DNA from: DASPOF01 sp035626155
Lineage (GTDB): Bacteria > Desulfobacterota > Binatia > Binatales > Binataceae
Assembly: GCA_035626155.1 (NCBI GenBank)
Contig: DASPOF010000097.1
Coordinates: 1 to 25,786, forward strand
Direction of reading: 5' to 3'
DNA length: 25,786 nucleotides
Every line of letters begins with the position of its first letter. Within the stretch, counting starts at the first letter, position 1. Below the pieces are notes generated by a model. That model was not told the origin of the DNA, did no database searches, and was given only the letters and a program-made list of their open reading frames with translations. Shown one piece after another: positions 8,022 through 15,334 of this stretch. The position numbers and the translations under genes are program-made.

Positions 8022-9326
8022 CTAAAACAGTGTCGGCATGGCCGGCCAGCCGCCCGACCACGGAAAGTAGAGTCGCCAGTAGGGACCGCGCAGGTAAACG
8101 CCCACAATGATCAACGTGACGATCGCGGCGGTCAGCACGGCGAAGATGAGATTCTGGCGGCGGCGCGAGGGCGCAAACCACACTCCTTCGGACGTGCTCG
8201 GCGAGCGGTCGAGGAACGGCCAGACCGCCAGAACCGCGAGCAGAACTCCGGGAACTAGCATTCCGCCGAGCAGCGCTCCGCTGATCGTAAAAGAACCAAG
8301 ATGGACCGTGGTGGATGCGACCAGCTCCTGGAGCCAGACGAAATACCACGGCGCCTTGGCGGGATTGGGAGTGATCGCCCGATTGGCCGCGCCCTCCAGT
8401 GGCGCGTTGAAGACCAAGGACGCCAGCAGCGTGATGTTGAACACGACCAGGAAGACCAGCGCGATGCGCCGGGTGAGGTTCGGCGATGCGAGCACCTGGT
8501 CGCGCTCCTCGAGATCGACCGAGCTCATCACCGCGACCGAAGTTCCGGGCGTGAGCCCGAATAACGAATAACTCTTCGCCGCCGGCATCTCGCGCGGCGC
8601 AAGCCGGCGCGCAGCGCGTATCGGCTCGATCGCCGCCAGGCCGCCATCCCGGCGGATTCTCCACATGTGGTACGCGATCAGCACCCACGCAATCAGCGGC
8701 AGGAAAAATACGTGCAGGACGTAAAATCGCAGCAGCGTCTGCTGGCCGATCTCATGTCCGCCGAGCAGCAGGAAATGGATCAACTCGCCGAGCACCGGCG
8801 CCTGCCGCGCGATTCCGGTCCCAACCGTGATCGCCCAGAAGGCGAGCTGGTCCCATGGCAGCAGGTAGCCCGTAAACGACAGCAGAAGCGTGGACAGCAG
8901 CAGGACCACGCCGACCAGCCAGTTGAATGAGCGCGATCCGCGATACGCCGCGGTGAAGAACACCCGCGCCATGTGGATGAACACGACGGCGACCATCCCC
9001 TCGGCCGCCCATCGATGCTGATTTCTAAGGACACGGCCAAAGCTGACCGCGAATTCCAGATCCTTGATGGAACCGTAGGCCCGCTCCGTCGAGGGCACAT
9101 AGAAGAACATCAGCATCACGCCCGTCACGGTCAGGATCAGGAACAGGACCGCGGATGCCGTCCCGAGCCAGAACGAGTAGGGGAAATCCATGCTCGCCCG
9201 GGCGACCTTGGCCGGGAACCAGTGGAGCCAGAAATTGCGGACGATAGCCTCGGAGGACTCTCGCTCGCTGTCGGGCGACCAGGTCCACAGAATCTGCCGC
9301 CAGAGCTTCCAGAGCCGTTCGCGCAC
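8022..9326 (-). CDS. Cytochrome b (b6 and subunit IV fused)
   Basis: This is the integral-membrane haem-b subunit of a bc/b6f-type quinol oxidase complex, 434 residues. The N-terminal b6-like part has four helices and two histidine pairs, H104/H118 and H205/H220. The 15-residue spacing of the second pair is the b6 type rather than the mitochondrial type. The C-terminal subunit IV-like part follows in the same chain. The quinol-site motif, usually PEWY, reads A325-P-W-Y328 here. The protein has no cysteine at all, so the covalent extra haem of b6f is not expected. Translation starts at GTG 9326 with GGGGAGAAAGG upstream, 3 bp after the Rieske stop. It acts with the Rieske protein and the tetrahaem cytochrome encoded on either side. 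Confidence 0.95.
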   Translation of the reverse strand: MRERLWKLWRQILWTWSPDSERESSEAIVRNFWLHWFPAKVARASMDFPYSFWLGTASAVLFLILTVTGVMLMFFYVPSTERAYGSIKDLEFAVSFGRVLRNQHRWAAEGMVAVVFIHMARVFFTAAYRGSRSFNWLVGVVLLLSTLLLSFTGYLLPWDQLAFWAITVGTGIARQAPVLGELIHFLLLGGHEIGQQTLLRFYVLHVFFLPLIAWVLIAYHMWRIRRDGGLAAIEPIRAARRLAPREMPAAKSYSLFGLTPGTSVAVMSSVDLEERDQVLASPNLTRRIALVFLVVFNITLLASLVFNAPLEGAANRAITPNPAKAPWYFVWLQELVASTTVHLGSFTISGALLGGMLVPGVLLAVLAVWPFLDRSPSTSEGVWFAPSRRRQNLIFAVLTAAIVTLIIVGVYLRGPYWRLYFPWSGGWPAMPTLF

Positions 9327-9329
9327 TGG

Positions 9330-9788
9330 TCAGGCCTTTCTCCCCGAAGGGACGAAGCGGAAACCGCGCGCGACGGTCGTGGCCGTATCGACCTGGAGGT
9401 AACCGTCGGGCGATTCCGTGGTGGAAAACCATTTGAGCGGCGCGGGCGCCGGCCCCCCGATCACCGCGCCATCGGGATTGAACCGGCTGCCGTGACAAGG
9501 ACAATCGAACTCGGTCCCCTTCCACTGCACGGTGCATCCGAGATGCGTGCAGATGGCGGAGATCACGTAGAAACCGACCGCGTCGCGGATCACGAACAGG
9601 CGGTGCGCCGCATCGAAGTTGTAGCCCTCCGGGTAATCGTCGGGCCGCTTGAGCTTGAAGCGCGACGGCGGCTCGTAGAGCACGTTGGGAAAAAACGCGC
9701 GGCCCGCCGCGCCGATCTGCGCCAGGAAAGCGGCAAGCACCGAGCCCTTGCCGACCAGGCGGAGAATTCTTCGCCGATCCGGATTCAT
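9330..9788 (-). CDS. Rieske [2Fe-2S] protein
   Basis: This high-potential iron-sulfur subunit takes the first electron from quinol and hands it to cytochrome c. At 152 residues it is a compact Rieske protein. The N-terminus has a twin-arginine motif (RRRILRL, 5-11) and a hydrophobic helix, so it is probably a Tat-exported, membrane-anchored protein. Box I is C80-T-H82-L-G-C85 and box II C96-P-C98-H99-G-S. C80, H82, C96 and H99 bind the cluster, and C85 and C98 form the usual disulfide. The frame is open to 10019, but the upstream part is antisense to nothing recognisable and overlaps the oxidoreductase gene. ATG 9788 overlaps that gene's TGA as ATGA, which favours this start and coupled translation. 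Confidence 0.96.
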   Translation of the reverse strand: MNPDRRRILRLVGKGSVLAAFLAQIGAAGRAFFPNVLYEPPSRFKLKRPDDYPEGYNFDAAHRLFVIRDAVGFYVISAICTHLGCTVQWKGTEFDCPCHGSRFNPDGAVIGGPAPAPLKWFSTTESPDGYLQVDTATTVARGFRFVPSGRKA

Positions 9789-11698
9789 CGCTCGAATGAC
9801 TCCTCGAACTGGAACCGCTCCATCGTGATCGCCGCGGTCGGGCAGCGAATCGCGCACAGACCGCACCGGATGCACTTCGCCTCTTCGTAAAGGAACGCGC
9901 TTGCGACTCCCGGCGGCATCGCGCTCGCCACCGCCCCGGGATCGGCGAGGCGATCGACCGGAAGGAAGCTGAGGCAATGCTCGGGACATATGTCCACGCA
10001 TCGATTGCACAGGATGCATCGCGATGCGTTGTAGATCGGATGAATGTGGCAGTAGAGGCAGCGCGTCGCCTGCTCGCGCGCCTCATCGGGCGGGTACGTG
10101 GTCTCGACTTCGGTGATCCCGGTGCGGCGCGAGAGCGGCTCGATCGGAATCTCCCGCTTGAACTGCTCGTAGCGCGGCGCCATCTCGTACGTGTCGGTCG
10201 GCATCTGCTCGACCGTCACGCGCATCCGCGCCGGCCCAACCGTACGGCCGCTCAGATAGGCGTCGATCGAGCGCGCGGCGAGCTTGCCGTGCTGCGCCGT
10301 CGTGATCAGCAGCGAGGGCGGGAACGCCGAGTCGCCGCCGGCGAAGACGCCCGGCGAGTCGGTGGCGAGCGTCACCGGATCGACCTTGAGCGTGCCGGCC
10401 GGAGTGGTCGCAACTCCATCCTCCGGACTGAGGAAGGAGAGGTCGGGCGCCTGTCCGATTGCGAGAATTATGTTGTCGGCATCGATCGTGCGCCGCTGGT
10501 TTTCGTCGAACTCGGGACGGAAACGGCCCGCATCGTCAAAAACGCGCGTGCACTTCACCAGTTCGATTCCTGCGGCGGTTCCGTTTCGAACGATGACCCG
10601 CTTGGGTCCCCATCCGGGCAGAAACGTGACCCCCTCATCGCGCGAGATTTCGAACTCCTCGCGCCCTTGCGCCGACTTCATCGCCGGCATCTCGGCCTCG
10701 CTCTCGAGGCTGGCGACCAGCACTTCGAGCGCGCCGCGCCGGACGGCCTCGCGTGCGGCATCCAACGCGACCCTCATCGTGCCCGACTCGACGGTCTGTT
10801 CCTCCTCTGCGGCGAGCGCGAGTCCCGGGACCAGCGCGCGCACTGCGGTGCGCGCCGCATCGATCGCGACCAGCCCGCCCCCGATCACGACCACGCGTGC
10901 GCCGAGCTTCACGCGATAGCCGCGATTGATGTTGAGCAGGTAGTCGATCGCCTTGATCACGCCGTCGGCGTCGGAGCCTTCGATCGGGACCGCGCGCCCG
11001 CGCGTGGCGCCGACCGCGAGGAAAATCGCACCGTAGCCCTGGGCCCTGAGATGGCGCACGCCGAAATCCGGGCCGAGCGGGGTCGAGTAGCGAAATTCGA
11101 CGCCGAGCGATTCGATCTCGGCGACCTGGTAATCGATTACTCCGCGGGGAAGCCGGTAGGCGGGGATTCCGTAGCGGAGCATCCCGCCCGGATGTGGCAT
11201 CGCCTCGAAGACCGTCACCGAGTAACCCATCATCGCAAGGTCGTGTGCGCAGGCGAGCCCGGCAGGCCCCGCGCCGACGACCGCGACCCGGGGCGCACCC
11301 TTGGGCGCGGTGGCGCGAAGGCTCTCGGCGTGCCCCGGCGTGATGCTCCCACCGCCCATCGGGCCGGAAAGAATCTCGCGCAGGCTGGTCGCGGAGAGCG
11401 ACTCGGCGCCGAACTGATCGGTCACGAATCGCTTGAGCGCGCGAATCGCCACGGGCGCATCGATCTTGCCGCGCCGGCAGGCGTCCTCGCACGGAGCGCC
11501 GCAGGTATGGCCGCAGATCGACGCGATCGGATTGGGAGAACGCGCTACGCGATAGGCCTCGGCGAATCGGCCCTCGGCGATGAGCTGCACGTACCGGCCG
11601 GCGTCGGTCTTGACCGGACACGCATCGAGACACGGCACGTTCTTGCGAAACCACCACAGGTCGCGCGGTTTCGCATCGATCTTACCCAAGCCGCTCAT
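9785..11698 (-). CDS. GltD-like FAD/NAD(P)-binding, 4Fe-4S oxidoreductase
   Basis: This 637-residue protein has no signal peptide, so it is probably cytoplasmic or docked on the inner membrane face. The N-terminal domain has the Cys pattern of glutamate synthase small subunits (C23, C27, C62, C66, C70, C74). Next come an FAD dinucleotide site GAGPAG (142-147), an NAD(P)-type site GGGLVAID (273-280) and the second FAD motif GVFAGGDSAFPPS (450-462). The C-terminus adds a two-cluster ferredoxin domain: C561/C564/C567/C571 and C609/C612/C615/C619. It resembles GltD and the small subunit of NADH-dependent ferredoxin:NADP oxidoreductases, but no gltB-like large subunit is present. It overlaps the Rieske gene by 4 bp. 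Inferred role: couples NAD(P)(H) to the Rieske/b complex through its clusters. A free-standing NADPH:acceptor oxidoreductase is the alternative. Confidence 0.93.
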   Translation of the reverse strand: MSGLGKIDAKPRDLWWFRKNVPCLDACPVKTDAGRYVQLIAEGRFAEAYRVARSPNPIASICGHTCGAPCEDACRRGKIDAPVAIRALKRFVTDQFGAESLSATSLREILSGPMGGGSITPGHAESLRATAPKGAPRVAVVGAGPAGLACAHDLAMMGYSVTVFEAMPHPGGMLRYGIPAYRLPRGVIDYQVAEIESLGVEFRYSTPLGPDFGVRHLRAQGYGAIFLAVGATRGRAVPIEGSDADGVIKAIDYLLNINRGYRVKLGARVVVIGGGLVAIDAARTAVRALVPGLALAAEEEQTVESGTMRVALDAAREAVRRGALEVLVASLESEAEMPAMKSAQGREEFEISRDEGVTFLPGWGPKRVIVRNGTAAGIELVKCTRVFDDAGRFRPEFDENQRRTIDADNIILAIGQAPDLSFLSPEDGVATTPAGTLKVDPVTLATDSPGVFAGGDSAFPPSLLITTAQHGKLAARSIDAYLSGRTVGPARMRVTVEQMPTDTYEMAPRYEQFKREIPIEPLSRRTGITEVETTYPPDEAREQATRCLYCHIHPIYNASRCILCNRCVDICPEHCLSFLPVDRLADPGAVASAMPPGVASAFLYEEAKCIRCGLCAIRCPTAAITMERFQFEESFER

Positions 11699-11730
11699 TT
11701 GCCCAACCCGCTCGCTCGAACGCCCGCCGG

Positions 11731-12087
11731 CTACTTCTTGCAGAACGTCCTGACGTAGGCGATCAGGTCACGAATTTCGTCATCTTCGAATCCGCTGCTC
11801 CACGCCTGCATGTCGGCGCTGAAACCAGCCGCCGGGCCGCCGTTCTTGATCACCTTGAACAGGACGTCGTCGGTCTCCTTTGCCATGCGCGCGCAATCGG
11901 TGAAATCACGCGGCTTGGTCTTCAGCGTAGCCGCCGCGGTGCCATCGCCCTTCCCTTCCGGGCCGTGGCACTTGGTGCAGAATGTCTTGTAGTTCTGCTT
12001 GGCGGCCGCGAGGTCCGCGGCCAATGCGCCGCCGCTCGATGACGCCAACATTACAACGATCCCGACTATTGCTGCGAGTTTGTTCAC
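11731..12087 (-). CDS. Periplasmic monohaem cytochrome c (118 aa)
   Basis: This is a small class I-type cytochrome c. A Sec signal peptide (about 1-24, cleavage after GALA-A or nearby) precedes one haem motif C37-T-K-C40-H41 followed by GPEGKGDG. The likely distal ligand is Met93 in SADMQAW. The C-terminal helix DDEIRDLIAYVRTFCKK is typical; two extra cysteines (in TDCARM and the terminal FCKK) could form a disulfide. It starts at GTG 12087 with a strong GAGGAGG six bases upstream. It sits 32 bp before the oxidoreductase gene and is a plausible soluble electron carrier for the Rieske/b complex. Confidence 0.92.
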   Translation of the reverse strand: MNKLAAIVGIVVMLASSSGGALAADLAAAKQNYKTFCTKCHGPEGKGDGTAAATLKTKPRDFTDCARMAKETDDVLFKVIKNGGPAAGFSADMQAWSSGFEDDEIRDLIAYVRTFCKK

Positions 12088-12120
12088 TCCATCCTCCTCG
12101 AGTTTCCGCCCGCGCTGCGA

Positions 12121-12414
12121 TCAACGGCTCTTCAGGTACTCCACGAGCGCGCGGGTATCGTCCGCCGGCAGGTTCCCAAGCGTGCGCATGTGCATGATGA
12201 TCTGGTCCCATTCATACGGAGCCTTCTCGGAACCCGGCCGCGCATTGTGACACGTGTTGCAATAGAGCGGCCAGAGCTTCGCGCCCTTGCGGAACAGCCG
12301 TCGGTGTTCCGCCTGAGCGGCTGCGGTGGCACTTTCCTGGGCCCACGCCGCCGCTTTTGCGATCGGTCCAGCAACAAACACGGAGAGCAGAACTGCAATT
12401 ATCAAGGTTTTCAT
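12121..12414 (-). CDS. Small periplasmic cytochrome c (97 aa)
   Basis: This is a minimal exported monohaem cytochrome. A signal peptide (about 1-25, MKTLIIAVLL then hydrophobic) is followed by LWPLYC52-N-T-C55-H56 and NARPGSEKAP. Met74 or Met76 in IIMHMRTLG may supply the sixth ligand. The tail DDTRALVEYLKSR is the usual C-terminal helix. The strong Shine-Dalgarno GAGGAGGGGG overlaps the TGA of the upstream porin gene, tying the two translations together. It is 33 bp before the 118-residue cytochrome gene. The two cytochromes differ in sequence and may have different potentials or partners. Confidence 0.9.
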   Translation of the reverse strand: MKTLIIAVLLSVFVAGPIAKAAAWAQESATAAAQAEHRRLFRKGAKLWPLYCNTCHNARPGSEKAPYEWDQIIMHMRTLGNLPADDTRALVEYLKSR

Positions 12415-12426
12415 TGTTCCCCCTCC

Positions 12427-13983
12427 TCAGAATCCGATCGTGAACTGGGTCAGGAATGCACGATCATTCGGAGTCGAGCCGACTGGCATGCCACCGACGG
12501 TCTGGGTCAAAGAGCTGGGCCCTTGTTGAGCACCAGTAAACACGCCCCCTGCTCGCGGCAATTCGAGATCGAGCTCGTTCTGCCAGACTATCGATGGCGT
12601 GATCCAGTAGTCGACGCCGAGGGCTACTTCGCGCGCATGTGGCGCGTAGAGGGACGGCGATCCGCTCACACCGAAATCGGGCAGCAGTCCTACGTTGATG
12701 CCGCTGGAGCCGACCGACGCGGCGCTGGTGATATCGTTGATGTCCACGAAATGCTGATTCACGCCTGAGTAGCGCACGAGCAGTTCGGTCTTGTCGGTGA
12801 CCTTCTGCACTATATCGGGCAGGAATTCATGGCCGACTCCATTGAGGAAATAGCCGACTTGGAGGTACCAGCCCTCACGATTGTCCTGGGCGTACGGCGC
12901 GGGCATCGAGCGGTACGAGCGTAGGAACTCGCCGCGCGTCTGCAGATTGCCCATCAGGTAGTTGAAGTCCACGCCCCACGAGGTGAACCAGTTGCCGCCC
13001 ATCCACTTGCCGTTGTAGGTCGACGCGCCCAGTTCGAGCCGCCCCCAATCCGAGTCAACCGGAATCGGGTAGAAACGCAGGCGTCCGCCGAACGCCTTGC
13101 CGTTGGTCTGCGCGCTTCTGATCGGCGTCGGTGAGCTTACGACCGCGCCCGGAATCGGCTCGCTGAAGCTTGGCCCGGTTCCGGTCCACATCGTGTAGTC
13201 GACGTCCTGGCCTTCAGCGCCCCATTGCAAACCGCCTCGGAGCTGGACTCCGACTTCTGCCGGCGGCACGACCGGCTCAACTGCGAACGGAAGCGGCGCA
13301 GTGATGAACCGGTTGACCCACATCGGACTCTGATTTTCGTACCAGTCACCGAATGGCTGGTCGAACAGGCCGCCGACCACGGTCAGATAATCATTCAGAA
13401 AGAGCTGGAAGTTGGCCGTCGATAGGTCCGCTCCCGTGCCATTTTGGCCGAAGCTAAAGCTGCCGACGCCCTCGAACAGGATCCAATCAGTCGGACGGTA
13501 CAGGATCATCGGCTCCCAATCCGCGAGGAACGTGTTTTGCGATCCGCGCGGGATGCCGTCGATTCCGTGCGGCTGCTGATCGTAGATGAATTCGACCCCC
13601 GCCGCGCCGGTCACGGTGAACGAGTGCGATCCCAGGTAGCGGTCGAAGGAACCGGAGAAATCCTGCGAAGACGCCTGTGCCTGAGCCTGCTGGGTCTGGA
13701 TCTGCTTGACGGCCTGCGCAGTCTGGGTCGTCTCGGTCTTTACCTCGGTGCTCGATGCCTTGAGCTGAGTGTTCTCGGTTTCGAGCTGCTCGACCCGCTT
13801 CTCGAGGCGCTGAATCTCATCGCGGTCGTGCGACCGATCCTGTTCGAGCCGCTTGAGCTCCCGCGAGATCGCGCGAAGAGTCTTTGGGTCCGAGGAATCA
13901 TCCGCACGTGCGGCCGCAGTCGGAATCGCAATCGCGATTCCAAGCACGAGCAGGACGAGCCTTGGAATTCGTGGCGCGTTCAT
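12427..13983 (-). CDS. Outer-membrane porin with N-terminal coiled coil
   Basis: This 518-residue protein has a signal peptide (about 1-27, ending ARA). Residues about 34-100 form a charged then Gln/Thr-rich coiled coil (LKRLEQDRSHDRDEIQRLEK onward), followed by a beta-barrel of alternating aromatic/polar strands ending in FTIGF with a terminal Phe. This layout fits trimeric porins with a periplasmic coiled-coil stalk; substrate specificity cannot be read. The frame continues upstream to 14127, but ATG 13983 has GGAGGGG six bases before it and begins a proper signal peptide, so I took that start. It is the first gene of the respiratory operon, which is unusual for a porin. No haem motif is present, so it is not itself a cytochrome. 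Confidence 0.88.
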   Translation of the reverse strand: MNAPRIPRLVLLVLGIAIAIPTAAARADDSSDPKTLRAISRELKRLEQDRSHDRDEIQRLEKRVEQLETENTQLKASSTEVKTETTQTAQAVKQIQTQQAQAQASSQDFSGSFDRYLGSHSFTVTGAAGVEFIYDQQPHGIDGIPRGSQNTFLADWEPMILYRPTDWILFEGVGSFSFGQNGTGADLSTANFQLFLNDYLTVVGGLFDQPFGDWYENQSPMWVNRFITAPLPFAVEPVVPPAEVGVQLRGGLQWGAEGQDVDYTMWTGTGPSFSEPIPGAVVSSPTPIRSAQTNGKAFGGRLRFYPIPVDSDWGRLELGASTYNGKWMGGNWFTSWGVDFNYLMGNLQTRGEFLRSYRSMPAPYAQDNREGWYLQVGYFLNGVGHEFLPDIVQKVTDKTELLVRYSGVNQHFVDINDITSAASVGSSGINVGLLPDFGVSGSPSLYAPHAREVALGVDYWITPSIVWQNELDLELPRAGGVFTGAQQGPSSLTQTVGGMPVGSTPNDRAFLTQFTIGF

Positions 13984-14023
13984 GTCCCCTCCGCAATAAA
14001 AATTCTGGTTTTGTTTCGGCCCT

Positions 14024-14114
14024 GGCACCGCAAAATCGGCGCCCCCTTCTCTTCCCCCAAAAGCAAATCGGGCCGGAGCGGCGGACATTAGCAATATTAG
14101 CCGGGCACCGCAAA
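14024..14114. repeat. Pair of 11-bp direct repeats upstream of the porin
   Basis: GGCACCGCAAA occurs at 14024-14034 and 14104-14114, exactly 80 bp apart, and each copy is followed by a loosely similar CGCCC-rich sequence. One copy overlaps the candidate -35 and the other lies in the leader 41 bp before the porin ATG. This could be a pair of regulator sites; chance is possible. Confidence 0.35.
14085..14113 (-). promoter_or_regulatory. Candidate promoter of the respiratory operon
   Basis: On the minus strand TTGCGG (14113-14108) and TAATGT (14090-14085) are separated by exactly 17 bases, and a TG lies one base before the -10. This fits an extended -10 sigma-70 promoter about 100 bp ahead of the porin ATG. 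The -35 lies inside one of two copies of an 11-bp repeat. The match is partial and untested. Confidence 0.35.
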
Positions 14115-14252
14115 TGTTCGCGCCCACTTTTGTGCACGCTGGGTCAGCCGGCCGGCTGGACCGAAGCTCGCGCGACGGGAGAGCCGCGGCCGGCTTGCGC
14201 CGCCGCTACCGGCGTCGCTGGTGGAGAAATTCGTTGAGATTAGGGCAGTAGC

Positions 14253-15044
14253 TTACTGCTTGGGAGTCGCGGATGTTCCACCGCTGAAGCTGCCGGACGC
14301 TGCGAGGCCGCCCACGACACCGCCGGCTCCGAGGATGCCACCGCCCACGGCCACGGCCGCCCAATTGGTTGCGGCGGCAGCGGCCCCGGCCAGAGTCGGC
14401 ACCGTCGGCACGAGCGCGCAGGCGACGGTCGATCGATAGCCGGCGTTGACCTGGACCGTAGTGCCCGGGTTTGCGGCGTTCCACACATCAACGCTGTCCT
14501 CGTACACGGTGTAGTCGCTGAACTGCACGCATCCGGGGAATGCCGTTCGAGGCGTGTTGGTCTGGTAGGAAGTATCGAACCTCGTGCCGCGCGCGGCGCC
14601 AACCGCGTTCGGCGTATGCACCTGGTAGTCGGCGGGTCGCGCCCCGACGGTCTTCGCAACGAACGATCGCACCACGCCCGCAAGCAGGCCGAGCCGAGTG
14701 GTGCCGAATCCCGCTGCATCCACCGTGTGCCGGTCGATCGTCATCTCGGCTGATTCGCCGAGTTCGAATCTGCTCTTGTCGGCCAGCGTCACCGCGACAT
14801 TGGCGCCCGGGCCAGTCTTGAGCCGATCGCCGGCCTGCACCTGGTTTCCTTGCGCAGCTTTGATTGTGTTGCCGCCGCGAATGATCTGAACGTCACCGGT
14901 GATCGAGGTTATCGTTCCGGCCGCGGTTTGCGCGTTCGCAAGCGACGGCGCCAGCATTGCGAAAAGCATCGCGATCGCAATCGCATACATCCACGACCGG
15001 CGCGCGATCAGCGCCGCACAAAATTTCGGAGCCAACGAGTACAT
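14253..15044 (-). CDS. Secreted FecR-domain protein
   Basis: This 263-residue exported protein has a signal peptide (about 14-38, ANA-Q cleavage). Residues about 70-200 form a FecR-type beta domain, with GDRLKTGPGANVAVTLADKS, LGLLAGVVRSFV and the hallmark VHTPNAVGAARGTRFD. Cysteines 172 and 209 may form a disulfide. The tail (about 217-256) is Ala/Gly-rich and hydrophobic, like a glycine-zipper segment. It lacks the cytoplasmic anti-sigma domain of true FecR, and no sigma factor gene is adjacent, so it is not the iron-signalling FecR. The start is uncertain: GTG 15065 would add seven residues; ATG 15044 was preferred. It is transcribed in the same direction as the porin operon, 270 bp before it. 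Function unknown. Confidence 0.83.
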   Translation of the reverse strand: MYSLAPKFCAALIARRSWMYAIAIAMLFAMLAPSLANAQTAAGTITSITGDVQIIRGGNTIKAAQGNQVQAGDRLKTGPGANVAVTLADKSRFELGESAEMTIDRHTVDAAGFGTTRLGLLAGVVRSFVAKTVGARPADYQVHTPNAVGAARGTRFDTSYQTNTPRTAFPGCVQFSDYTVYEDSVDVWNAANPGTTVQVNAGYRSTVACALVPTVPTLAGAAAAATNWAAVAVGGGILGAGGVVGGLAASGSFSGGTSATPKQ

Positions 15045-15334
15045 CACTATGCGACTGTCCGGCACCCTTCGAAGTTAGAGCCGTTCGGGTGCGGGAATCC
15101 TCTTTAAGCAGAATTGCGCGCCATATTGCAATCGAAAATCGACTCTCGCGCGCTCCCCAAGCGCGCGCCCGCAGCGACCCGCCCGGCGCCTGATGCGATG
15201 CCACAGTCATAAAGAGTGCAGCGCGAAGCAAATATGCAGACACTACATCAAATAGCAGACCCCTGATGCGTTAAGATTCAATGATTTTCCATCAGCAAAA
15301 TTTTTTTCTATTGAACTGCTCTGATGGCGCCTCT
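15045..15334. other. Intergenic region with CTGATG/CATCAG arms
   Basis: This 290-bp spacer lies between the acyl-CoA dehydrogenase stop and the FecR-domain gene, both on the minus strand. Its 15240-15330 part is unusually AT-rich for this window, with an A4T7 run at 15297-15307. CTGATG (15263-15268), CATCAG (15290-15295) and CTGATGG (15321-15327) alternate, so the middle arm can pair with either neighbour; the 15289-15295/15321-15327 pair is a perfect 7-bp stem. It probably holds the FecR gene promoter. No gene was found. Confidence 0.45.

Noticed and set aside
9789..10019. Longer Rieske start (77 extra residues)
   Set aside because: The extension overlaps the Fe-S domain of the upstream gene and would bury the twin-arginine signal inside the protein.
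10046..10060. CLYCH in the oxidoreductase as a haem-c site
   Set aside because: The protein has no export signal and the motif lies just before two 4Fe-4S motifs, so these cysteines more likely belong to the iron-sulfur region.
9977..11758. 593-codon open frame on the plus strand, antisense to the oxidoreductase gene
   Set aside because: It is a GC-driven shadow: the minus-strand frame has clear FAD, NAD(P) and Fe-S motifs, whereas this one has Arg/Ala/Asp-rich sequence with no recognisable domain.
13984..14127. Longer porin start (48 extra residues)
   Set aside because: The extension lacks a signal sequence, while ATG 13983 has a good Shine-Dalgarno sequence and starts a proper signal peptide.
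14253..15044. Iron-responsive FecR regulator
   Set aside because: There is a cleavable signal peptide, no cytoplasmic anti-sigma region, and no sigma factor or TonB receptor gene nearby.
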